Source of the DNA: Flavobacterium sp. SUN052
Lineage (GTDB): Bacteria; Bacteroidota; Bacteroidia; Flavobacteriales; Flavobacteriaceae
NCBI RefSeq assembly: GCF_028867935.1
Contig: NZ_JAPQNS010000013.1
Span: forward strand, 124,001 to 188,000
Length of the DNA stretch: 64,000 nt
Reading direction: 5' to 3'
This document shows positions 38,901 through 48,683 of the stretch, piece after piece. The notes under the pieces are model-generated. The model was not told where the DNA came from. It saw nothing but the letters and a program-made list of their open reading frames with translations, and did no database searches. Numbering within the stretch: position 1 is the first letter of the stretch; every line of letters starts with the position of its first letter. The position numbers and the translations under genes are program-made.

Positions 38901-41900
38901 TAATTTCGTAGGCTGGATTTGCATTGGCAACTTTGCAGGTATGAAAACCCGACGAGTTTGGGGGTGTTTCAAAACCAGCAACACAATCGGGTGTTGCCAT
39001 TTCCACTGTAACTGTCGTGGTACTACTACCGATACTACAAGTTACCCGGAAGCCAGTTCTCTCATTTAGTTTAACTTTCAAATAAGTTCCTGTGCTCTTA
39101 GAGCCAGTGACCAAATTTGTCCACTCATAGATTCCCTCCTGGCATTGAGCATTGAGACAACCTGTAGCATAAAGCGTGGCCTGGAAGCCCGCATATACCT
39201 TTTGAGGGTACGAGATCTGTAATGATGGTTCCTCCTGTGTGATCCCAACTTGTGCTGTAGTCTGCACCCCATAGAGGTTCGTACAAATAGCCGTAATCGT
39301 TTTGGCCTCAGCCATCGTGACTTTAAACGGAGTTTTAGGATCAGTAGGCGACCCGTTTTCCCATCGAATCGTACCGGTTTCACAACCGGTTGCTGTCAGG
39401 GTTATTTCTGTACTAGAGCATCGTTCAACTGAGCAGGGTACAGCAACTAGCGAAAGTTGAGGGGCCGAGATTGGCGGCACAACGGTAGCATCAACTGTGA
39501 TAGTACGGTTGACACCGCAAACCGCTTCGTTACCAACTACACAACTGGCTGAGTAGGTACTTGTCTGCACTGGGCGGACGGTAATTACCTCGCCTACATC
39601 GCCTGTGTTCCAGCGAACCAGGCCCCCGGAACAGCCAACCGCCGTTAACGACATGATCTGGCCAATAGTCGCCGTTTGGCTAACCGATCGCACAACAAGC
39701 GCACAAGGGTTAATCGTAACGGTGATGTCCTGCGAACAGGCGGGACTGGAACAACTTGCCCGGTAGGTGTACGTAGATGTACTACCAGAACCGACCGGCG
39801 TATGCGTTAAGGTCATACCGGTTCCAAGTATCGAGGCTCCGTTTGTCCACGTTACAATCCCCTGGCAACCCAGTGCGTTTAGACTGGCGGCCTGCCCTCT
39901 CGTTAGGAATTTACTGGCTGTCTCTACCTGTAGACAACCGTTGGAAGGAACCATAACCTTCTTCGTATTGCCAGCTGCGTAAACAATAGTGGTCCCATCC
40001 GGCTGTGTTTGATAACAAGCCGCCGAATAGATGGTGGTACGGGTGGGGAAAACTATGGGCGACGGATCATTACCTGGTTTCACTCCTCCATTGAGCGTGA
40101 ATGAGTTACCACTCACCCCGAAATTAGGGTCGATATCCGAACGCCATACCAGTTGACCCTGGCAATTGGGGGAAGAAAGGAATCGCAGGAGATACTCTTG
40201 TTCATAAGTCGGAAAGTTTCCTAGCCACAGTTGATCACTATTGGGTTGTTGATTTGCTAATAGCTTCGTTATTAGTCCAGTTTGTGAATTATATCGCAAT
40301 AATTCCCAGCCAATAGTTAAATTGACGTTTTGGTTTAGGTAGGATTGGTTGGCAGGCCTACCATAAACGACACAGCCGTTATCGAAAGTGGCTTTAAAGA
40401 TCGAGAACCTGGGAGCCGTGTTGGTCTGAAGTCGTGTGGTTGGTATGGTATTGAAATGTTGCCCTTTATCGTCCTCTAGTAGAAAGGGAGCCAGAGAGGT
40501 TGCTACAATAGTCAGCGCATCCGCAGAATAATTGCTAACATAAATGTCGACATTTTTGCCTCGGCATTTATCATCAGGTTTCGCGAAGGTAGCCGTAATG
40601 GGTTCACATTGCTGACCCGTATTATCTGATGTGATGCACGTTGCCGAGACGGTGACACTACCAATAAGTCCATTTATCCGGTATTGCCCGTCTGAAGTCA
40701 CGGGTATAGCCGTATAGGGTAACTGAGCTGAACTGGATGGTTTTACTACTCCCCAACGTACTTTGCCCCGCTCACATCCCGCGTAAGAGAGAATCAAATC
40801 TCCTTCAGGATTGTAATACTTGACCTGTATGGCTTTCAGGCAGCTCTTAAATTTAATTGGAATGACATTAGAATAGCAGGTTTTTCCTTCCTGTAGACAT
40901 TGGGCTGAAATAATTATATCCTGTACGGGCGAAAATCTGATGGAAGACTGCTCCCCTAATCCATTCGACCAACGAAGTTTTCCCGCACAACCCGAAGCCG
41001 TCAAGGTAATTACTTCGCCCGTTTCAAATGTTGTGGCAGAAGCTGTAATCTGAAGATTTTGACAAGCAGGAAGTACAGCGACAGAACTGGTACATAGCTT
41101 CCCATTGGGCATCTGGCAGGTTACAGTATAGGTTTTTTCCTGGTTCGGCCGAACAAGTAGTATTTCCTGACCAAAGGTGGCTCCATGTGTCAGGATAGCG
41201 ACTTCCCCATCGGTCCATTCAATGCGGTCTACACCCTTGAGTCGAATAGCGGTTCCGTTGGACCAGGTTGCCTCACCGCCGGGGTTGCAACCAGTAGACC
41301 ATAACCAGGTTTGACCAGCTGTGGAAGGTGACCAAACCTGGTCCAGGGGGTTGATCAATGCGTTTGTATAATCAGCTTTGACAATGTCCAGATTGCACTG
41401 TTCACTGTCAACACCAACCCGGCCACTTCCAGAACATCCATTATCTGTTTGTACAGTCACTTCGTACACTCCATTCGTTCCTAATGAATAAGGTAAGCTG
41501 ACTGTCGCACTTGTACTGGAGAAGTTGTTGGGACCCGTCCAGCTATAGTGGTAAATTCCTTGCTGTCCCGTCGTGACTAAAGTCGAAAGCGATAGCATCT
41601 CTGTAGAAGCTGATCCCGATTTATTGTCCAGCACTTTTAACGAGGCACTGTTGCTAAATGCTTGAACAGCGACTTGCGTTACTATCACCTCTACATTTTT
41701 TGAGGTGACGCATCCATCCATCCCGGTAGCCCAAACGGTGTAGGTAGCCGATGCTGCAGGAGTCAGTTCAAGGCTTGTTCCTTGATCACCCGTTGACCAA
41801 ATATAGGACACACCACCCGTTGCGGTTAGTGTAGTACTTTCACCAGCACAGAGTTGGGTTTTGCCATTAACGGAAACGGATAGTGGGCTACTGACCGTAA

Positions 41901-44900
41901 TAGTCGTCTGGGCGACTTCGTTACAGCCCATATTGCCTGTGTTTGTTACGCTATAGGTAGTGGTTACCAAAGGGGTTACCAACAGCAACGGGTCCGTATC
42001 TCCCGTCGACCAGCGATAGCTTGCTCCTCCGCTTGCCAAAAGGGGAACGATACTGCCTGCACAGACAGTGGTGTTGGTTGGGCTGATAGACAGAGATGCC
42101 CCCGTACTAACTACCAATATTGATGGACTGGGTATACCCGGTAAAACTGGAACGGTACTCATTACCCGAACCCGGTAATTAGTCCCAACCAGCAGGATGG
42201 GTGGAAGGGTTACGACCGCCGGGCTGGCATTGGCCGTTCCAGTGAGTGTTGTTCCAGACTCAAATGAGCCATTTGCATCTGAAAGCTGAACGGTAAAATT
42301 ATAGCCTCCGGCAAAACTACCGGAAGTAGTAAAGGGGACGCTTAATATACCCCCCGGGCAGATCGCCGTTTGCGCTAAGGCTAGGGTTGTAATACCCTGT
42401 GCGGCAGTGACAGTAATCACCCGACTAGCCTGCCCCACACAGCCCCCCGCATTCGTTGCTTTAGCGGTCAGCGTATAACTACCAGGTAAGGGAGCTGGGA
42501 TAGTTAGCGGGTTACTGGTATAACTTTGATTGTCAGGCAAGCCCGTCCAGGTATATGAAATAGGGCCCGTGGCTTGAGAGATAGCCGTTAAGGCCAGCGG
42601 CTGCGTACTACTATATTGTAGCTGTCCCCCTATTGTCAGACTATTCGTAACTGTCACTAATTCGGAATTTGACCAGCTCCCCACTACTTCATCAATCAGG
42701 CACTGAGCCGAATAACTAGTGGTGGTCGTGGGTTGCACAATGATACTGCTTCCCGTCATGCCATTGGCCCAGCGTATGACACCCGCACCACATCCATCTG
42801 CCGTGAGGGTAACAGACATACCCGCACAAATAATAGGAGAAGTGGGTCGGCGTACTGAGGGAGGAGTCGGGTTAATAGACGGGATAGTATACACTATCAT
42901 AGTGCTCAGACACCCATTTGATGTTTGGCATTGTAAACGGACAACCCGGTCATCGCCTTGGATGAGTGACGCGATAAAAGTGTTACCTGTAGCAGTCTGG
43001 CTGTTAGGGCCATACCAGCGAACCTGACCAACACTACACCCATTGGTAGCCAAAGTGGCACTCGTACCTGGAGCATTTCCAGCTAGCCGAACAAGTGTCA
43101 CAGCATCTGGCTCCGCAATGGTAGATCGGTTGATAGTTACATACGTACTTGAATTACATCCTCTTTCATCCGTTACAGACAGTCCATAGGAACCCGGATT
43201 CGTTGCTAGCATCGATACCCCTCCCTGAATGGTATTCCCACCTGGTTGTGTCCAGGTATACACCGACATCCCAGCAGGGCCAGTCAACGTAACAGGGCTT
43301 CCTCCTGAACAGAGCGTGGTGGAGCTAGTGGTTATTAGGACTATAGGGCGAGCCACAATGACAATCGTCGCGCTGGTAGCCGGGCTAATGCAGCCACCGT
43401 TGCTAACACACTGAACGGCATATTGATAGGTACCTATAGGATAACTGGCTGGCTGCACAATTGTGGGGTCTGTATTCACTGATCCGGCTCCGGCTACCGG
43501 ACCACTTATGTAAGTCCATAATTTACTACCGCTGGAACAGTTCGTTGTTAAGGCTACTGCCCCCCCCTGGCAGAACGTCTGGCTATTTGTTCCGTTATAA
43601 CTGACGGTGGAAGGAGCAACTAAGGCAGTAAGCACGGTAACGGTGGTACTCGTTGCCGCGCTAGCACAGCCAGCAGTCGGAGTACACCCTGCGCAGCTAT
43701 AATAGGTACAAGTAGCCTTATAAATGGTTCCCTGGGTTAGGGTTGGGGTAATGAGCGTATTACCACGGTTACCTGTTGACCAGACAATGGTTCCGCCCAG
43801 ACATCCCGTAGCAGTCAATGTGGCTGATTGACCCGGACAAACAGTAGCACTGCTTAACACAGGGGCTGAACCACCGTAAGTAACAGGGCCAGCGATGGTT
43901 GCCCCGTTTAAGTCCGTGAGTCGCACGGTGTGGATTCCTTCACTCAGTGCAGAAGGAACCACCATGCTAAAGCCAAACACATTTGAGGTCCCCGTAGTAC
44001 CCATATACTGATTAATAAAAGCCCGTACGTCTGGCCGAGGAATATTTACTGAAATAGTATAGGGTGTCTGGTCAATTACGACCCGAATGGATGGTACCGT
44101 TTGATCTCGGTTGATATCTACTACCCAACCTGCTACTAGTCCACAATTAGCGGCATCTAGCGAATATGCCCAGGCTGGTGGCAGGGCTGACCCCATCGTT
44201 ACAGAAGTTGTTGCTAAGCCCGTGCAACCATCAGTCGTAGTCACTACGACTGTATATGTTCCTGTAGCCGAAGTGGTTGCGTTTGGAATAGTGGGATTAT
44301 AGGTAGCTGCTGTGAAGCTATTTGGACCATACCAGCGATAAGCTGATCCATCATTACGATTCTCTGTAAGGAGTGTGAGTGTCTGTTCTACCCGCACCTG
44401 GCCAGTAGGGGAGTTACTACTAGCCAAAATAGAAAATGAGGCAGGACTAATAACCAAATCAGCTGATACTGGACTGTAACAACCATTGATAAAGCAATGG
44501 GCTCTGTATGTTCCAGGAGCTGATACTGAAAGCGTATTTCCTCCCAAAGTCGTGTTATTCCACAGGACTTGGCCCATCTCGCAGCCATGAGCGGTTAATA
44601 TAGCTGTCTGACCATAGCAAATGGCTGTCTTGTTGGAAGTTAAAAATGGTGCCGTACCACTGACAACGCTGATAGTTACTGGACTTGAGGCTGCACTTTC
44701 CCCACAACCATTACCGATGTCGGCTACTTTAGCATAGACGGTGCGATTGGAAAAGATAGGATTGATTCCAAGAACGGGCGCATTGATTGCCAGAAGGCTG
44801 TTACTACCTGCTTCATACCAATTGATTGGGATTTGCCCAAACCCTGTCATTAAGCCCTTTCCGCCTCCATAGCAGACAGTTAAAGTCACAGGTCCTTCTC

Positions 44901-47900
44901 CCGATGGTGTTGACGGGCTAATATCGGCATAGATAGTAGGGGCAGGAGGTCTTTGCTGGACTATCAGTTGTAGTGTATTGATGCTGGTGCATCCCTGCGG
45001 GTTGGTAACCTGATACACATAGGTGCCCGTAGCGGTAACCGATACGGGATTGATAACAAGGTCCCCCGCCGTATTATAATGCTTCGTGCCATTTGGCAAC
45101 ATCCAAAAAGCACTATACTGTGCATCCTGCCAATATGCTCTGCCTAACATGACCGTTGTGCCGGCACATACCCGGTGTGAACCTTGGGAGTTTTGCCATG
45201 CCCCTGATCCGATGGCAATATAGGTAGGCACATAAGCAAGGGGCGCAATGGTAATGGTGACTGGCTTCTCAGCACTGAAACACCCATCTTTCACGCATTG
45301 CACAGTATAATTGTAAACACCAGAGGGCGTATTTCCGCCAAGACCAATAGTTGATAAGGTACTGGTTGTACCGCTGGAGGATTTCCAAAAAATTGTTTCA
45401 CCTGCGGCACAAGCCGCAGACCAATTCACGGGGGTTCCCTGGCAAACGCTCATAGCCGGATTAAAGGTAACCGTTGCTGGTGGCTGGGTGCCATAGAGTT
45501 GACCCGATGCTGCTAATTCGACTCCATTGGCATTATAGGCTCTAACGGTATAACGCCCCTGACGAAGATTGATAGGGATACTATACTTGTACCCGTACTC
45601 ATTAAAGGCTCCGTCGGGAATGCCTAATCCATAGGGCCTAATATCCATTCGGGTTATATCCGTATCAAAGGGAACAAAGCCGGTATTGACCTGATTACCA
45701 TTACTATCAAATATCTTGATTGTTATTTTATTGGCCCGGTTGGGGTGATTGGCATCGGCAATCCAGCCTGATATAATTGCACTGGTGCAGTCAATTCCGT
45801 CTAAATACCCAATGTAATTAGGTGGCGTTAGTTGCACATCGGTTGTAGCTGTTGCCACACAGTTATTTAGCGTAGCCGTAACGGTATATCGACCATTATT
45901 GGCCAAAGTCGCTGCGTTGATTACGGGGTTTTGAAGCGAACTGGTAAAATTTGGCCCGCTCCACGCTAGGCTTGCCCCTGTAGTAGCCGTTGTAGAAAAG
46001 ACCAGATTATCCCCCGGCCGTAGTTGACCATTTGGCGAATTATTGGAAGTCGATACAGAAGGGATTGACTTTAACGTAAAAGTGATTGGGTTTGAGTTTC
46101 CACTTTCACCACAGACATCTACGCAACGAGCAAAAAAAGTAGTGTTAGATTGTAGAACAGGAGTAACATATGGATTGCCCGTGTTCAGAAGGGCATTGGA
46201 CGCATTGTACCACCTTACTGTTCCGCTACACCCATCAGCTCGTAAACCTAGTAAGACCGGTTGACATGACTCCAAATTAGTTTCTCGGGTTGGTGATCCA
46301 TCCTGGTAAGCAGAAGGCGGGGAGGGCAGGGTGCCACTAATAGTTATTGTACGTGATGCTGTTCGCACACAACCTGTATTATAATTACAGGAGAAGCTGT
46401 AAGTGTATGTGCCAGAATTTGAATGACTTACCGTAATTGAAGAGGTAGCGCTTAGGCTAGTTGACCAGATAATGGTGGCTTCACCCAAATTACAGCCATT
46501 GGCAGTTAGGGTAATATTTGAATTGGGACACCAGGGAGCGGGGGAGGCAGTGATAGATTGATCTGTTGGCTTACCGGCACAAACGTCAGAACCAGGCGTG
46601 ATTGTTACGGTATTAGAGGATGGACTTGAGCAGTTTTGATTTTGACCGATGCATTTTGTGTAAACGGAAACAGGAGAGTCATTGCTAAAATTAAATGTTC
46701 GTATGGCATCATTATTCCCCTCAAGTAAATAGGAGTTGTTATCATCCGCATTATACCATATATAACTCGAACCAGCTGGGCATCCCTTAGACGTTAGAGT
46801 AATCGAACCGTTTCTAGGTACTGGCTGTGTATTTCCCCCTTCAATAATGGGTTTCGTATAAAATGGTATGTCAAGTGATATGAAGTGATTATCCCCGGAA
46901 AAAGATTGCAAACTCAAATAACTACATCCGTTAGGACTACTCGCTGGTGTTGCTCGTTCATTATAGATGTGTACATGAAAAGCTTTGGGCGATGTATTGT
47001 AATCTGCGTTGGAAAAGTAATTACCGTAACAAGGATCATTCGAAGAAATAAGCTGTTCTGTTACAGTGATACTCGATTCAGCTGGCGGAATCACGTATTC
47101 ATGAGAACTCACCAAACCGTTATAACATAAATAGACATAAAGGGTAGAATTTATATTTGAAGCGCTAGGACGAAGCACTGTGAATGTCACGGGTTGCCCC
47201 GCGGTGCCGCAGCTTAAATCTGGTATGACATTGACCTGAACAGCTTTGTTGGTTACCCCTCCTGGATGAGGGCTAATAGTATCCATTACCATTCGCATGT
47301 TTCTTGCAAAACTTTGGTAGGGTGCTATAGCCTTTACTTTTAAGCAAATCACTCCAGCTTTGGTATACAAACCATGGCCGACAGCGCTTGGAAAACCTCT
47401 CAACAAAGTGAAGCAAGGGTTTTCTGCACTAGTCTTGAAAACACCTTTCAGTCTGTACTCTCTAACTCGATCGTTTTCTGTCAGTTTGCCACCAATTAGT
47501 TCATAATAATCACCTCCGGTTGGGGTAAACCCTTCTGGCAGAATAATTTTCAACGAGAAGGATTTCTGTTCCTCGAAGAAAAACATCATACTAGACGTAA
47601 TGGGCAACAGTTCTGCACGGATCGTCACTTCTACTTCCTCTCCTACCGACACGCTTTCTTTGTTTGCGGTCATCGTAAAACGAATGGGATCATTAAACGC
47701 TGCTGGCTGAAACGGGAGTTTTAACGGTCGTATCGGCCTTGCCTTAATTGGTGTAATTACTCCGACGATTCCCTTGATCTTCCTATTGGCCTTACGTTTT
47801 GATGTTACAGAAGCACTTCCAGGAAGCCCAGTGTCGTCAATGATACTTTCCCCATTAGTAGTATGCGGTGGAGTAACAATCGATCGGTTGGCTAACCCCG

Positions 47901-48024
47901 TTTCGGCAATTACTGGCAGAACTTGTAGAAGAAGGAACAGGACAATCGAAATATAACGGGTGATGTAGAGATGGGGCATAAAAATGGGGTAAGTAACGAA
48001 TGAAGGATGGCGGATAAATGGCAC
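35905..48024 (-). CDS. Giant polymorphic-toxin-like surface protein with C-terminal nuclease
   Basis: 4,039 residues. A second ATG at 47979 (MPHLYITRYISIVLFLLLQV) gives the cleaner signal peptide. Residues ~130-3200 are dozens of Cys-paired Ig-like repeats (recurring LTAxGC...G.I.WS.G patterns), with two inserted GWIADANHP/GWVVDINRD-type modules. Residues ~3230-3850 are a non-repeat region with a hydrophobic GAGRAGATLVMLFGTGVGLL stretch. The tip (~3880-4039) has a PD-(D/E)XK-like core: Asp3941 (GQFDRVY), Glu3955 and Lys3957 (VVECKGG), then QQGTKEYIQSIIDNL, as in Tox-REase-type toxins. Residues 3280-3349 recur downstream of the immunity gene. The likely role is contact- or release-dependent DNA damage of competitors. 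The export route is not visible. Confidence 0.78.
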   Translation of the reverse strand: MPFIRHPSFVTYPIFMPHLYITRYISIVLFLLLQVLPVIAETGLANRSIVTPPHTTNGESIIDDTGLPGSASVTSKRKANRKIKGIVGVITPIKARPIRPLKLPFQPAAFNDPIRFTMTANKESVSVGEEVEVTIRAELLPITSSMMFFFEEQKSFSLKIILPEGFTPTGGDYYELIGGKLTENDRVREYRLKGVFKTSAENPCFTLLRGFPSAVGHGLYTKAGVICLKVKAIAPYQSFARNMRMVMDTISPHPGGVTNKAVQVNVIPDLSCGTAGQPVTFTVLRPSASNINSTLYVYLCYNGLVSSHEYVIPPAESSITVTEQLISSNDPCYGNYFSNADYNTSPKAFHVHIYNERATPASSPNGCSYLSLQSFSGDNHFISLDIPFYTKPIIEGGNTQPVPRNGSITLTSKGCPAGSSYIWYNADDNNSYLLEGNNDAIRTFNFSNDSPVSVYTKCIGQNQNCSSPSSNTVTITPGSDVCAGKPTDQSITASPAPWCPNSNITLTANGCNLGEATIIWSTSLSATSSITVSHSNSGTYTYSFSCNYNTGCVRTASRTITISGTLPSPPSAYQDGSPTRETNLESCQPVLLGLRADGCSGTVRWYNASNALLNTGNPYVTPVLQSNTTFFARCVDVCGESGNSNPITFTLKSIPSVSTSNNSPNGQLRPGDNLVFSTTATTGASLAWSGPNFTSSLQNPVINAATLANNGRYTVTATLNNCVATATTDVQLTPPNYIGYLDGIDCTSAIISGWIADANHPNRANKITIKIFDSNGNQVNTGFVPFDTDITRMDIRPYGLGIPDGAFNEYGYKYSIPINLRQGRYTVRAYNANGVELAASGQLYGTQPPATVTFNPAMSVCQGTPVNWSAACAAGETIFWKSSSGTTSTLSTIGLGGNTPSGVYNYTVQCVKDGCFSAEKPVTITIAPLAYVPTYIAIGSGAWQNSQGSHRVCAGTTVMLGRAYWQDAQYSAFWMLPNGTKHYNTAGDLVINPVSVTATGTYVYQVTNPQGCTSINTLQLIVQQRPPAPTIYADISPSTPSGEGPVTLTVCYGGGKGLMTGFGQIPINWYEAGSNSLLAINAPVLGINPIFSNRTVYAKVADIGNGCGESAASSPVTISVVSGTAPFLTSNKTAICYGQTAILTAHGCEMGQVLWNNTTLGGNTLSVSAPGTYRAHCFINGCYSPVSADLVISPASFSILASSNSPTGQVRVEQTLTLLTENRNDGSAYRWYGPNSFTAATYNPTIPNATTSATGTYTVVVTTTDGCTGLATTSVTMGSALPPAWAYSLDAANCGLVAGWVVDINRDQTVPSIRVVIDQTPYTISVNIPRPDVRAFINQYMGTTGTSNVFGFSMVVPSALSEGIHTVRLTDLNGATIAGPVTYGGSAPVLSSATVCPGQSATLTATGCLGGTIVWSTGNRGNTLITPTLTQGTIYKATCTYYSCAGCTPTAGCASAATSTTVTVLTALVAPSTVSYNGTNSQTFCQGGAVALTTNCSSGSKLWTYISGPVAGAGSVNTDPTIVQPASYPIGTYQYAVQCVSNGGCISPATSATIVIVARPIVLITTSSTTLCSGGSPVTLTGPAGMSVYTWTQPGGNTIQGGVSMLATNPGSYGLSVTDERGCNSSTYVTINRSTIAEPDAVTLVRLAGNAPGTSATLATNGCSVGQVRWYGPNSQTATGNTFIASLIQGDDRVVRLQCQTSNGCLSTMIVYTIPSINPTPPSVRRPTSPIICAGMSVTLTADGCGAGVIRWANGMTGSSIIVQPTTTTSYSAQCLIDEVVGSWSNSELVTVTNSLTIGGQLQYSSTQPLALTAISQATGPISYTWTGLPDNQSYTSNPLTIPAPLPGSYTLTAKATNAGGCVGQASRVITVTAAQGITTLALAQTAICPGGILSVPFTTSGSFAGGYNFTVQLSDANGSFESGTTLTGTANASPAVVTLPPILLVGTNYRVRVMSTVPVLPGIPSPSILVVSTGASLSISPTNTTVCAGSIVPLLASGGASYRWSTGDTDPLLLVTPLVTTTYSVTNTGNMGCNEVAQTTITVSSPLSVSVNGKTQLCAGESTTLTATGGVSYIWSTGDQGTSLELTPAASATYTVWATGMDGCVTSKNVEVIVTQVAVQAFSNSASLKVLDNKSGSASTEMLSLSTLVTTGQQGIYHYSWTGPNNFSSTSATVSLPYSLGTNGVYEVTVQTDNGCSGSGRVGVDSEQCNLDIVKADYTNALINPLDQVWSPSTAGQTWLWSTGCNPGGEATWSNGTAIRLKGVDRIEWTDGEVAILTHGATFGQEILLVRPNQEKTYTVTCQMPNGKLCTSSVAVLPACQNLQITASATTFETGEVITLTASGCAGKLRWSNGLGEQSSIRFSPVQDIIISAQCLQEGKTCYSNVIPIKFKSCLKAIQVKYYNPEGDLILSYAGCERGKVRWGVVKPSSSAQLPYTAIPVTSDGQYRINGLIGSVTVSATCITSDNTGQQCEPITATFAKPDDKCRGKNVDIYVSNYSADALTIVATSLAPFLLEDDKGQHFNTIPTTRLQTNTAPRFSIFKATFDNGCVVYGRPANQSYLNQNVNLTIGWELLRYNSQTGLITKLLANQQPNSDQLWLGNFPTYEQEYLLRFLSSPNCQGQLVWRSDIDPNFGVSGNSFTLNGGVKPGNDPSPIVFPTRTTIYSAACYQTQPDGTTIVYAAGNTKKVMVPSNGCLQVETASKFLTRGQAASLNALGCQGIVTWTNGASILGTGMTLTHTPVGSGSTSTYTYRASCSSPACSQDITVTINPCALVVRSVSQTATIGQIMSLTAVGCSGGLVRWNTGDVGEVITVRPVQTSTYSASCVVGNEAVCGVNRTITVDATVVPPISAPQLSLVAVPCSVERCSSTEITLTATGCETGTIRWENGSPTDPKTPFKVTMAEAKTITAICTNLYGVQTTAQVGITQEEPSLQISYPQKVYAGFQATLYATGCLNAQCQEGIYEWTNLVTGSKSTGTYLKVKLNERTGFRVTCSIGSSTTTVTVEMATPDCVAGFETPPNSSGFHTCKVANANPAYEIRWYKIGSNGTLMNQLIAQNTTALKVPAFSCLPQSNNSEEYKCTFVTSTSSPCQTIFQISCTPGASSGTATKTDNTTPDKCKEWAFDDKYRVNKYQNRFYETAWCPGQQVQLFEDEGRTTLIATLIPPTRKNLGPSTTTKTYFDRCFLSATDYCDGSVTFKVTGNGRVAIDAATCQPSTSTLSPSTNLTMKAAMGGYLSQMLCEVSSLYLDPTGQFSRERAANMLSILKIELPPALPGFTLAFPADLTPVLDGLQAGSCQQAGQLLAAAMPGTVAMTTYNNTIQPTYPAVLEKLKNPVKRYYITPAGKAFELPNGAKPLFFKGLNLPKGTLHGFKLANGNVFYADLNTNPGQGMQGYRLNNTNQFYQYPKPTVQGQNEAYILIRYEENGVCGYRSYAGTYPFVDPLRPDLVIDNLTTPTTTPLLDQTLECPDPEIIETITIEGNTFTLRQQDGNINVTGNWNDFGKCIACKAKAETALQAALTKARTANGAKLTKETIVIPATTQAYGPAGTIVYKPMKLLDLLTNLSKTYNSLVDKAKVPDAVWKPQEDLQTADRDFFVQDKTGVISGALDQAIEEVKDLPELVGLGLSVVSDPAGAYQQLSSFAQQMDWQKARALGIEVARGAVYADEFEKGGQYALHGAGRAGATLVMLFGTGVGLLAVVQDAPNQLKKRLDDILTLLAKLKAKLKNQFGWNDPDLDRFGNVFETATAPDGKSILQKMDEVEIAPDASKMLLDFKNLSRLYENQEMLTSIQQKLPTDFSIEDVRNMFKAYEGKGSLQQLLEDMYNALETGDIDAFRAAFSGKVVYAATTQFVSTVSETLTSTPAVQSLIASRKAARKLAAELRASGVDYDNALKGYMKTVVEGSEQIAEEIADIRFLQSGVQKIDLSLPGTVKSGQFDRVYKNANGSWSVVECKGGESPLKGRQGANGYNQQGTKEYIQSIIDNLRASGKLTPSQISELNNLELALRNGNVTSYVFRQTFDEAGNLKPVQVSTVQF

Positions 48025-48165
48025 TTAGACTTCGTCTCCAGTTGCTTACAATGCTTAGAGATTTACTTCACAACATTTCTTTAAGAAACTATTTTCTGAG
48101 AAAACAAAACCTATTATAGCTTTAAGAGCCATTAAATAGTTTTTTATTGCTTAAGAGGACAATTG

Positions 48166-48195
48166 CAAACGTATGTTAGTTGACCAAAATAACCA
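48166..48195 (-). promoter_or_regulatory. Candidate Bacteroidetes promoter for the toxin gene
   Basis: On the minus strand TTG (48195-48193) and TACGTTTG (48173-48166) are separated by 19 bp, matching the -33 TTG / -7 TAnnTTTG consensus. The leader would be about 135 nt. Confidence 0.35.
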
Positions 48196-48453
48196 ATTGA
48201 TCCTATATTGTCTATAAGCTATTATCCTTTCAAGTTATAAGTATTTACCCACTTAAAGCCCACTATTTCTGTCAGTTATATAGTTATAAAGGGTTAAAAA
48301 TAAACACATTAAACTTTTTTAATATATTTATACGATGGACTATATCATATTTATAAAAATTAATTAAATATTAAAATAGTTATAATTTTTAATATTTGAA
48401 CTAACTGGCTAAGATGTTTTTTTAGGTGTCGTGACAGTACATTTCTTCTAATG

Positions 48454-48489
48454 AAAAGCCGCTCTCAGTTTGAACCGGTGCGGCTTTTT
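48454..48489. terminator. Bidirectional intrinsic terminator
   Basis: aaaagccgc (48454-48462) pairs with gcggctttt (48480-48488); an A-run precedes and a T-run follows, so it can act in both directions, mainly ending leftward transcription from the integrase. Confidence 0.65.
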
Positions 48490-48683
48490 CATAGATCATT
48501 ATTTCGGAAGGGTCTTATATGAAATCGGGCGACTTTCTAAACTTCACTCGTAAGAAGCGTGTTGAAGTCTGAAAAGCCTTATAGCGTTTTTAAACGGTCG
48601 CTCTTGAAATACCTGTAAAATCGAATGGAGAAATAGACTCTACCGAATAAAGCTCTTGTGTCTAGATGCAAAACAAATCCTTA

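Larger units (their letters stand above)
48025..48683. other. AT-rich promoter region of the giant toxin gene
   Basis: No gene. The stretch is unusually AT-rich around 48290-48420. On the minus strand CAAACGTA at 48166-48173 (read TACGTTTG) with CAA at 48193-48195 fits a Bacteroidetes -7/-33 promoter for the toxin gene. A terminator lies at 48454-48489, and a partial copy of the flanking-repeat core lies at 48590-48622. Confidence 0.4.

Noticed and set aside
38377..46264. Numerous frames antisense to the 4,039-codon gene
   Set aside because: They lie opposite a continuous coding frame with consistent repeat structure and have no recognisable domains.
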